Shown here piece after piece: positions 23,839 through 30,869 of a DNA stretch of 33,547 nucleotides. Source of the stretch: Pseudomonadota bacterium (GTDB lineage Bacteria; Pseudomonadota; Alphaproteobacteria; Rhodospirillales; Rhodospirillaceae); NCBI GenBank assembly GCA_020160875.1, contig JAIUPE010000004.1:42138-75684 (forward strand), read 5' to 3'. The notes under the pieces were generated by a model that was not told where the DNA came from, did not search any database, and saw only the letters and a program-made list of their open reading frames with translations. The position numbers and the translations under genes are program-made. Numbering within the stretch: the stretch's first letter is position 1; every line of letters begins with the position of its first letter.

Positions 23839-25839
23839 ATGATGGACGCTGGGGTTCTTTCGGCCGTCGCTTCGGCGAAGCGGCTGCGTTCAGGTGTAGC
23901 GCTGGTGGCCATCGCCGCGATGCTCGCCTCATGCTCCGGCGCTCATTATAACGACTACGATACCGCAGGCGGTATCGACAAATCTGAGTATGCAAATCTC
24001 CTGGGCCGCCGCGGTCCGGAAAATAAGCCCGCCGAGGCAGCGAACGCTGAGCCGCCCATTCCCGGCTTCCAATCGGTCGTGGCCGCACCCGCGGCGCCCG
24101 AACTCGCCGATACGCGGCGCGTCTCTATCTCGGTCACGGAAACCACGCCAGTCCGCGATATCCTCATCGAGCTCGCGCGCCGCGCGGGCGTCGATCTGGA
24201 AATGGACCCCCGCATCGGCGGCGGCATCATCATGACCGCGACGGACCGCCCATTTATTGAGGTGATCGAGCGCATCGCCGAGCTGGCGGAGCTTCGCTAC
24301 AAGATGGAACGCAATACGTTGCGTGTGGAAATCGACGATCCGTATCTCGAGCAGTATCGGATGGATGTGCTCGACGTGAGCCGTTCATCGAGTTCGACCG
24401 CCAGTTCTTCCTCCGATGCAGCCTCGGTCGCGGCTGCGATCGGTGCCGCCGGCGCGGGCGCGGGCGGCTCGAACCGCTCAGCGACCAGTGTCAATCAAAC
24501 ATCGGACTCGAATTTCTGGACTACCATCGGTCAGAACATCACCGAGATTCTCGGCAGCATTCAGTCGCGTCGCAGCCGCCAACAAGCGGCCATCGACGCG
24601 AGTTTTGTGCCGCAAACCGCAGCGGCTCCCGTAGCCCCTGCAGCGGCCCCGCCCCCCGCGAGTGGGGGCGCTGGCGCTGGCGGCGCGGCGCCGGCGTTGC
24701 CGGCACAAGTGGCGGCCATGACTCAGGGCCGCCAGCAACAACTCGACGCCATGCTGCAGGAAGATCAGGGCCGCTCGCCGCCGCCAACGACCGCAGCGGC
24801 GGCTCAACCGGCGGCGGTAGTGGCGCCGGTCGCGACCAGCCGCTTCAGCCTTAACCCGCAAGCGGGCATTATCACCGTCTTCGCTACGCGCCGCCAACAT
24901 ATGGCGATCGAGCGTTACTTGCGAGATGTTCGCGCGGCCGTGAACCAGCAGGTGCTCATCGAAGCGAAGATCGTGGAAGTCACCCTGAACGACCAATATC
25001 GCGCGGGCATCGATTGGAACGCGGTGTTTGGTCCGAATGGCGATCTGCGTTTCCCGGCCACCAACGACAATCTGAAGATTGGAACGAATTTCACCCGTGA
25101 AGTTGTGCCTGCGACCTTGGCGGATCCGACGTTCACCGCCGCATGGATGAATGACGGTGACCTGAGCCTCGCGCTCCAACTCGTGCGTCAGTTCGGGACG
25201 GTCCGTACGCTGTCGAGCCCCCGCTTGACGGCACTGAACAACCAAGTCGCTATTCTGAAAGTGGCGCAGAACCAGGTCTTCTTTGATCTGGATGTCACAT
25301 TCACGGAAGCCACACAGCAGGGGCAGCGCGATCGCCTGACGGTCGATAGCCAAATCAAAACAGTTCCGATCGGAATGATCATGAGCGTTCAGCCCGCCAT
25401 CGATCCGATCTCGCGCCGTATTTCGCTCAGCATGCGCCCTTCCATCACGCGCGTGACCGGTTACGTCAACGATCCGGGCGTTGCGGTGAGCATCGCATTG
25501 GCGCAGCAGATCAATAGCTCGACGCCGATCGTATCGTCGCCGATCCCGATCGTTGAGGTGCGTGAAATGGACTCGCTGGTGACCATGGAATCCGGCCAGA
25601 CTGTTGTTATGGGTGGTTTGATGCAGGAAGATGTCCAGAACACGCGCGAAGGCCTGCCGGGCATCATGGATGTTCCACTCGTCGGCAAGGCGTTGTCGCA
25701 GGACATCAAGCAAAACAAGGTGACGGAACTCGTCGTGTTTATTCGTGCGACGTTGGCCAACGCGCCGGAAACGATTTCCGACGAGGACATCCGTCTCTAC
25801 AAGACCTTCACGCCGGATCCGCGGCCGATCGTTTTCTAA
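23839..25839 (+). CDS. MshL/PilQ-like outer-membrane secretin, lipoprotein
   Basis: This 666-residue protein has a lipoprotein signal ending AAMLASC. An STN/N0-like domain follows (VSISVTETTPVRDILIELAR ... GGGIIMTATDRPFIEVIERI), then two low-complexity stretches (Ser/Ala/Gly near 180-210 and Pro/Ala/Gly near 255-290). An N1-type domain (FSLNPQAGIITVFATRRQHM) leads into the secretin barrel (QQVLIEAKIVEVTLNDQYRA to VPLVGKALSQDIKQNKVTEL). The ring of subunits forms the outer-membrane pore through which the pilus or substrate leaves. The layout matches MshL. The start is the first of two adjacent ATGs at 23839, preceded by GGGGGA; an ATG nine codons earlier lacks a site. The lipid anchor suggests self-piloting without a separate pilotin. 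Confidence 0.9.
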   Translation: MMDAGVLSAVASAKRLRSGVALVAIAAMLASCSGAHYNDYDTAGGIDKSEYANLLGRRGPENKPAEAANAEPPIPGFQSVVAAPAAPELADTRRVSISVTETTPVRDILIELARRAGVDLEMDPRIGGGIIMTATDRPFIEVIERIAELAELRYKMERNTLRVEIDDPYLEQYRMDVLDVSRSSSSTASSSSDAASVAAAIGAAGAGAGGSNRSATSVNQTSDSNFWTTIGQNITEILGSIQSRRSRQQAAIDASFVPQTAAAPVAPAAAPPPASGGAGAGGAAPALPAQVAAMTQGRQQQLDAMLQEDQGRSPPPTTAAAAQPAAVVAPVATSRFSLNPQAGIITVFATRRQHMAIERYLRDVRAAVNQQVLIEAKIVEVTLNDQYRAGIDWNAVFGPNGDLRFPATNDNLKIGTNFTREVVPATLADPTFTAAWMNDGDLSLALQLVRQFGTVRTLSSPRLTALNNQVAILKVAQNQVFFDLDVTFTEATQQGQRDRLTVDSQIKTVPIGMIMSVQPAIDPISRRISLSMRPSITRVTGYVNDPGVAVSIALAQQINSSTPIVSSPIPIVEVREMDSLVTMESGQTVVMGGLMQEDVQNTREGLPGIMDVPLVGKALSQDIKQNKVTELVVFIRATLANAPETISDEDIRLYKTFTPDPRPIVF

Positions 25840-25872
25840 GGGCTTCTCGCGTTTCCGAAAGACTGTTTGAGC

Positions 25873-26619
25873 ATGTTGGCAACGGTTCGTCTTGTGGTTC
25901 TCACAGCGTTGCGTAACCGGCTTTTCGCCGGCTTGCTCATCGCTTTGATCGGGGCCACGTCACTTTCCGTTTTTATCGGCGGAACCGCGCTTCTTGAACA
26001 GGCGCAAGCCGTTGTCGTTTTCGCGGCGGGTGCAGGACGCATCGTTCTGGTCGTTGGGCTGGTCGTGTTCGTGGCCTTCCACGTTCAAAGCATGATTGAG
26101 ACACGGGAGGTCGAGGGCATTCTGGCGCGCGCTCTCGCGCGCGGCAGCTTTGTTGTCGGTTATTGGTTGGGCTTTGCGCTGGTGACGTGCGCTTTTGTCG
26201 TCGGCCTCGCGCTTGCGCTTTGGCGCGTGGCTCCAAGCGCCGATGGAATACTAGTTTGGAGTTTTTCACTTCTGCTTGAATGCTGGATCGTCGTCGCGAT
26301 CGCGATCTTCTCAGGATTGATGCTGGAACGCGCCACATCCTGCGTGATCTTTACCCTCGGTTTCTATGCACTCGCACGCCTGATGGGACTGTTCCTCGGT
26401 ATCCGTGACTTCATGGCCGATGCGCGAGATGTCAAAGCCTCGGACTACGTCGTGGACGCGCTTGCGCTGATCATGCCGCGGCTCGATCTTTTTGCTCAGA
26501 CCGGATGGCTTGTATACGGGCAAAATGGCGAGCTGTTGTTTCCCTTTGTGCAGGGGCTCGTGTTCTTAGCCCTGGTGTTGGCCGCGTCGATCTTTGATCT
26601 TTCTCGCAGGCAGTTCTGA
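25873..26619 (+). CDS. ABC-2-type permease-like membrane protein within the pilus cluster
   Basis: This 248-residue protein has about six hydrophobic helices. The N-terminal LRNRLFAGLLIALIGATSLS, the loop ETREVEGILARALARGSFVV and the C-terminal SIFDLSRRQF follow the pattern of ABC-2 exporter permeases, where a T/S-R-E-x-x-x-G/R-T element precedes the second helix. No ATPase gene is beside it. It overlaps the next gene by one base (TGATG), so the two proteins are likely made together. Such a component is not part of the classical MSHA operon; the Myxococcus pilus locus does contain an ABC transporter (PilG/PilH/PilI), which is a possible parallel. The ATG at 25873 is preferred over a TTG two codons earlier. 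Confidence 0.65.
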   Translation: MLATVRLVVLTALRNRLFAGLLIALIGATSLSVFIGGTALLEQAQAVVVFAAGAGRIVLVVGLVVFVAFHVQSMIETREVEGILARALARGSFVVGYWLGFALVTCAFVVGLALALWRVAPSADGILVWSFSLLLECWIVVAIAIFSGLMLERATSCVIFTLGFYALARLMGLFLGIRDFMADARDVKASDYVVDALALIMPRLDLFAQTGWLVYGQNGELLFPFVQGLVFLALVLAASIFDLSRRQF

Positions 26620-27326
26620 TGTTCGGCAAGTCGGACGTCGGGAAAGTTCCGCTCCCGTTGGCGGCGCTTTGCCTGTTTCTTGCAGGCGCACACGCGGGCC
26701 TCGCAAGCCTCAATCGGAACATTCACGCGAGTCCGCCTGTCTTGTCGCCGCCTCCAGGTGAGCTCTCACGTAAAGCCTTGGCTTTTGGGGATGATCAATT
26801 CTTGTATCGTCGGCTCGCGATCGACTTGCAGAACGCGGGCGACGGCGCCGGTGCGGTGACGCCGATCAGCCAATATAATTACGACTACGTGATCGGTTGG
26901 CTTCGCGCATTGTCCGAACTCGATCCGAAAGCCAACCACCACTTCATCCTTGCGGGCCGGTATTTCTCTTTCACAAAAAACAATGCCGATTTGCGCCGTG
27001 TTGTCGACTTCATGGTCGAGAAGGCGTCGGTTGATCCGCGGCGCCATTGGATCTGGCTGACGCGCTGTATCGAACTTGCCGATCATCGTTTGGGGGATAC
27101 TGAGTACGCTCTCGCCATTGCGCGCCTCGTCGCAAGTTATGACTTCCCCGACATGCCTTCGTGGGTCTGGATGTTCCCCGCTTTGCTTCTCGAAAAATTG
27201 GGTCGCTTCGCAGAGGGCTACGCCTCCATCGAAAAGGTACGCGCGGAAAAGTTGAGCCGCTTGACCCATGAGGAAATCAATTGGCTCAACGAGGTTTCCC
27301 AAAGATTGAAAACGAAATCGGAATAA
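26619..27326 (+). CDS. Hypothetical exported or membrane-anchored protein of the pilus cluster
   Basis: I do not recognise a family. The 235-residue protein has an N-terminal hydrophobic segment (PLPLAALCLFLAGAHAGLAS) that could be a signal peptide or anchor. A Pro-rich spacer and a helical domain rich in Trp/Tyr/Arg (YNYDYVIGWLRALSELDPKA, DPRRHWIWLTRCIELADHRL) follow. Helix spacing resembles degenerate TPRs (LDPKANHHFILAGRYFSF, LLLEKLGRFAEGYASIEKV). Its start overlaps the stop of the ABC-2-like gene, and the next gene after a 189-base leader is the major prepilin. It is probably a periplasmic partner of the ABC-2-like protein or an assembly factor; both are inference. Confidence 0.65.
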   Translation: MFGKSDVGKVPLPLAALCLFLAGAHAGLASLNRNIHASPPVLSPPPGELSRKALAFGDDQFLYRRLAIDLQNAGDGAGAVTPISQYNYDYVIGWLRALSELDPKANHHFILAGRYFSFTKNNADLRRVVDFMVEKASVDPRRHWIWLTRCIELADHRLGDTEYALAIARLVASYDFPDMPSWVWMFPALLLEKLGRFAEGYASIEKVRAEKLSRLTHEEINWLNEVSQRLKTKSE

Positions 27327-27515
27327 AACACGACGCGACCGCAATTATTTTGCAGTCCTAACTAATCTCCATGTATTTGAATTATATCAATAAATTGGCG
27401 CCAAAAGACGCTAGCGCAAGGCGCTGAACCTGTGTTAAATAAGTACGAGATTCGGATATAGGGCGATCCGTTCGGACTACGCTAGAAAAGCATTCAGATT
27501 TCGGGGGTTTCAAAA
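27327..27515 (+). promoter_or_regulatory. AT-rich leader and probable promoter region of the major prepilin gene
   Basis: This 189-base gap is far richer in A/T than its surroundings, especially 27337-27396. It contains a perfect ten-base palindrome TTGGCGCCAA (27395-27404) and a five-pair hairpin AGCGC-AAG-GCGCT (27413-27425). A GGGGG ribosome site lies ten bases before the prepilin ATG. A separate, strong promoter for the pilin is expected here; I cannot fix its boxes with confidence. Confidence 0.4.
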
Positions 27516-28292
27516 ATGCCAAGTTATATGTCGCGTGATCAGCGAGGGTTTACGCTGATCGAAATGTCGATCGTGCTGGTGATCATCGGATTGATCGTTG
27601 GTGGGATCTTGAAGGGCCAGGAAGTGATCGAAAGCGCGCGCCAGAAAAACGTCATGGCGCTGTACGATCAAATCCGTGCCGCTCAGAACACCTTTTTGGA
27701 CCGCTATAAAGCCCTTCCGGGCGACTATAACGAAGCCTCGACAAAGATTCATTCCAGCGTCGTTGACGGAAACCGCAATGGCTATGTTTCAGAAAGCACA
27801 GGCGTTGCCGGCACGAACGTTTCATCGATTGCGGCAGCTAATGGCGCCTCGGGCGAAAATTACATGTACTTCCAGGGGCTCGTTGCATCCGGCCTCTTCG
27901 CCGGCGGTCAGCTGACCACCACGACGGCGACGGTGTTCTCGGGTGGCGCCACGCCGTCGGCGTTGCCACCGGCTCCGTGGAGCAACACGGGTCTCACGGT
28001 TGCCCATGGTACCCATACGGGTACGGCCACGGGCGGAGCGGCAAGCGCTGTTACGACCGTCTGGTTGCGTTTGGCGACGTCCGCCACGACGGTCGCCTCC
28101 GCGAACGCGCCGTTGACTGCGGCCAGCGCCTTCCAGATTGATCAGAAGTTCGACGACGGCCTTCCGGAAACGGGTCGTATCCGCAATATGGACGTCAACT
28201 CGGGTGTCTGTGGCGGCGCGACCACCGACTATAAGATCACCGCTGCCGTCAGCGGCGCGCGTGAGTGCGATCTTATCTTCAGCACCGACTGA
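27516..28292 (+). CDS. Major type IV prepilin / MshA-like pilin
   Basis: This 258-residue prepilin has a class-III signal. The leader MPSYMSRDQRG is cut before FTLIEMSIVLVIIGLIVGGI, giving Phe+1 and Glu+5 as required for assembly. The helix continues to about residue 60 and reaches RYKALPGDY, a motif shared with the next gene. The mature head contains a 75-residue stretch (132-206) with 25 Ser/Thr, including TTTTATV and GTHTGTATG. A C-terminal cysteine pair (Cys232/Cys251) would form the usual disulfide loop. It has its own AT-rich leader and is followed by a strong terminator, so it is probably the most highly expressed gene of the cluster. Size and motif fit an MshA/TcpA-like long pilin or a major pseudopilin. 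Confidence 0.9.
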   Translation: MPSYMSRDQRGFTLIEMSIVLVIIGLIVGGILKGQEVIESARQKNVMALYDQIRAAQNTFLDRYKALPGDYNEASTKIHSSVVDGNRNGYVSESTGVAGTNVSSIAAANGASGENYMYFQGLVASGLFAGGQLTTTTATVFSGGATPSALPPAPWSNTGLTVAHGTHTGTATGGAASAVTTVWLRLATSATTVASANAPLTAASAFQIDQKFDDGLPETGRIRNMDVNSGVCGGATTDYKITAAVSGARECDLIFSTD

Positions 28293-28316
28293 TCTGAATT
28301 CGGCAATTTCGACCAA

Positions 28317-28355
28317 AAGAGTGCGAAGGGGTGTCCTTTCGCACTCTTTTTTTTT
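28317..28355 (+). terminator. Strong intrinsic terminator after the major prepilin
   Basis: AAAAGAGTGCGAA (28315-28327) pairs perfectly with TTCGCACTCTTTT (28338-28350). The stem extends by two G-C pairs past one bulged T, and a run of nine T begins at 28347. It lies 24 bases after the pilin stop and 35 bases before the next start codon, so it should limit transcription of the downstream assembly genes relative to the pilin. Confidence 0.9.
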
Positions 28356-28389
28356 ACAGTTGCCACCGGCGTGCGGAGGATTTGAGATC

Positions 28390-29064
28390 GTGCGGGCGTG
28401 TGGAAAAAGCGAACGCGGCATAGCGCCGTTGGTGATGATTATCGCCGTCGTCATTCTCGGCTTCATTTTCTTGATGACGTTGAAGGGGCGCGAGTTGGTG
28501 CATATGACTCGCGGCGTTGTCACGGCCAACCAGCTTAGACAATTTCAAGACGACATTCTCAAATACGAAGCCCAATACCGCGCGTTGCCGGGCGATGACC
28601 TGCGGGCGCCAGGGGTATGGGGAAGGGCGAACTCGGTTTATGTCGTAAATGGGGTGGCGGTTTCATTCGCGGGCGACCAAAGGATTAGTGGCATTCTCAG
28701 TGACTACGCCAACGCTACGGGTGAGCAGTTTGACGCCTGGCGCGATCTTCGCTCGGCGGGTCTTCTCGACGGCGATATCAACCTCGTCGGTCAGTCGGCG
28801 ATGCCAGACAACTTGTTCGGAGGCCAATTTGGTTTCGCGGAAGACAACCTCGGCCTTAAGAACGTAATTTGCGCAACCCGGATTCCCGGGGATGCTGCAC
28901 TGAAAATCGACCAACGGCTCGACGATGGTCGGATCGATACGGGAAGCGTGAGAGCGACCTCGCGCTGGGATCCTATCGACGCGAAAAATCATTTCGATGC
29001 GCCCGACGAAGCGCCCTATGACCCTTTAAAAACCTACATAATCTGCGTGCCGCAGCGCGTCTAA
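28390..29064 (+). CDS. Minor prepilin-like protein lacking Glu+5
   Basis: This 224-residue protein has a probable prepilin leader VRACGKSERG and a following hydrophobic helix (IAPLVMIIAVVILGFIFLM). The residue at +5 is Val instead of Glu, as in GspK-type pseudopilins that sit at the filament tip. The body is related to the major prepilin: both have Y-x-A-L-P-G-D at the end of the helix and later KIDQRLDDGRIDTGSVRA, against QIDQKFDDGLPETGRIR in the pilin. It has a Cys pair (ICATR and IICVP). The start is GTG at 28390 with GGAGG 10 bases upstream; the frame is open further up, but that part overlaps the pilin gene and the terminator. Position right after the terminator suggests lower expression than the major pilin. 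Confidence 0.75.
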   Translation: MRACGKSERGIAPLVMIIAVVILGFIFLMTLKGRELVHMTRGVVTANQLRQFQDDILKYEAQYRALPGDDLRAPGVWGRANSVYVVNGVAVSFAGDQRISGILSDYANATGEQFDAWRDLRSAGLLDGDINLVGQSAMPDNLFGGQFGFAEDNLGLKNVICATRIPGDAALKIDQRLDDGRIDTGSVRATSRWDPIDAKNHFDAPDEAPYDPLKTYIICVPQRV

Positions 29065-29132
29065 AGCCTCGCCTTAAACAGGCCGGTCGTATAGAATTTA
29101 CGACTGATTTTTTGCGGGGACGGGGGTCTCGA

Positions 29133-30866
29133 ATGGACGGCGATAAAGGCGGCGCTAAACCCGCACCGACAGCACGTATTGGCGACCTTCTGGTCGAGCG
29201 CGGACTGATCTCCAAGGATCAGCTCGAGGTCGCGTTCCAGGAAAAAGCGAAATCCAACAAGTTGCTCGGCGAGTTGCTTGTCGAACTCGGGTTCATCACT
29301 GAACAGGCGCTGTCCGCGGTTCTGGCGGAAAGTTCGGGCTATCAGCGCTTCGTGCCGGGCGCGACGGTCGTCGAGGCCGAAGCTCTCAACCTCCTTCCCA
29401 AGGAAGCCGCGCAGCGTTATCGCGCGTTTCCCGTTTCCTTCGACGGCAAGACGCTTCGCCTGGCCATGGCGGACATCTACGACGTTCTCGCCATCGACAA
29501 GGTCAAGCGCTTCTTCCCGGCCGGCACGAATGTCGCGCCGCTCGTCTGCTCGGACACCGAAGTCCAGAAGGCCATCGACCAATACTACGGCCACGAGCTT
29601 TCAATCGAAGGCGTGCTCAAAGAACTTGAATCGCTGGAGTCCGGCGAGGACGAGGAAACCCAGTACGTCGAACAGATGGAAGGTGGCTACCTCCATCCGC
29701 TCGTACGTCTTGTGAACGCGCTGCTGCTCGACGCCATCAAGACCGGCGCCTCCGACGTTCACTTCGAGCCGGAAGGCAACTTCCTGCGCTTGCGCTACCG
29801 CATCGACGGCGAAATGACGCAGATCCGTACGCTCCATAAACGTCACTGGGCCGCGGCCTGTCACCGCATCAAGCTGATGGGCGGCATGAACATCGCCGAC
29901 CGCCTCAATCCGCAAGACGGTCGCTTCACGCTCGAAATCGGTAACCGCAAGGTCGACTTCCGCGCCTCGTCGTTGCCGACGATCCACGGCGAAAACGTCG
30001 TCCTTCGTATTCTCGATAAGTCCCAAGCGCTGGTGACGATCGACAAGCTGGGGTACACGCCGCACAACTTCGCGCTCATCAAGCGCATGGTGCAGAAGCC
30101 GGAAGGCATCATCATCGTGACCGGTCCAACCGGCTCGGGCAAGACGACGACGCTTTACGGCATGATGGCGTATATCAACTCGCTCGACGTCAACATCATG
30201 ACGCTCGAGGATCCGGTCGAATACGAACTTTCGCTGATCCGTCAGGCGCAGGTGCGCGAAGGCAGTTCGCTCAGCTTCTCGGAAGGGATTCGAACCCTGC
30301 TCCGCCAGGATCCGGACATCATTCTCGTGGGGGAAGTCCGCGATAGCGGCACCGCGACCATGGCTCTCCGTGCCGCCATGACGGGCCACCAAGTTTACAC
30401 CACCCTGCACACCAACGATGCTGCGGGCTGCATCCCGCGTCTTTTGGATCTTGGCCTAAAGCCGAACCTCATGGCGGGCAATGTCATCGGTATCATCGCG
30501 CAACGCCTCGTCCGCAAGCTCTGCGAAGAATGCAAGGAAATGCGGCCAGCGACGGCGGAGGAATGCCAGCTTCTCGCCGTCGATCCCGCCAACCCACCGC
30601 AGATCGCCCATCCCAAAGGCTGCGATAACTGCCGCAAGACCGGCTACAGGGGGCGCATCGCGGTCTCGGAAATCCTGCCGTTCAACGATGAGGTGGACGC
30701 GCTTGTCATCGAGGATGCTCCGCTGCCGGCGATCAAGAAGGCCGCGAGAGGCGCCGGTTTCGTGCCCATGGTCGAAGACGCCACGACAAAGGTGCTCGAA
30801 GGCAAAACCAGCCTGAAGGCCGCCATGAACATCGTCGACTTCACCGACCGTCTCGCGGTGGCCTAA
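29133..30866 (+). CDS. Pilus assembly / type II secretion ATPase (MshE/PilB/GspE family)
   Basis: This 577-residue hexameric motor ATPase drives pilus extension. The N-terminal domain carries two consecutive MshEN-type motifs of 24 residues, beginning RIGDLLVERG (15-38) and LLGELLVELG (44-67). In Vibrio MshE this pair binds cyclic di-GMP. The catalytic part has ASDVHFEPEG, Walker A GPTGSGKTTT (331-340, Lys337), the Asp box TLEDPVEYEL, Walker B DIILVGEVRD, the His box TTLHTNDA and a zinc site CEEC...CDNC. The start ATG 29133 has GGGGG six bases upstream; the TTG seven codons earlier is unlikely. It is followed after three bases by the platform gene. No PilT-like second ATPase is present in the window. 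Confidence 0.95.
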   Translation: MDGDKGGAKPAPTARIGDLLVERGLISKDQLEVAFQEKAKSNKLLGELLVELGFITEQALSAVLAESSGYQRFVPGATVVEAEALNLLPKEAAQRYRAFPVSFDGKTLRLAMADIYDVLAIDKVKRFFPAGTNVAPLVCSDTEVQKAIDQYYGHELSIEGVLKELESLESGEDEETQYVEQMEGGYLHPLVRLVNALLLDAIKTGASDVHFEPEGNFLRLRYRIDGEMTQIRTLHKRHWAAACHRIKLMGGMNIADRLNPQDGRFTLEIGNRKVDFRASSLPTIHGENVVLRILDKSQALVTIDKLGYTPHNFALIKRMVQKPEGIIIVTGPTGSGKTTTLYGMMAYINSLDVNIMTLEDPVEYELSLIRQAQVREGSSLSFSEGIRTLLRQDPDIILVGEVRDSGTATMALRAAMTGHQVYTTLHTNDAAGCIPRLLDLGLKPNLMAGNVIGIIAQRLVRKLCEECKEMRPATAEECQLLAVDPANPPQIAHPKGCDNCRKTGYRGRIAVSEILPFNDEVDALVIEDAPLPAIKKAARGAGFVPMVEDATTKVLEGKTSLKAAMNIVDFTDRLAVA

Positions 30867-30869
30867 CGC

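Noticed and set aside
27395-27425. Sigma-54 promoter for the pilin gene
   Set aside because: GG is present, but the GC doublet at the required ten-base spacing is missing.
28138-28389. N-terminal extension of the minor prepilin
   Set aside because: It would overlap the major pilin gene and run through the terminator, and prepilin leaders are short; GTG 28390 has a good ribosome site.
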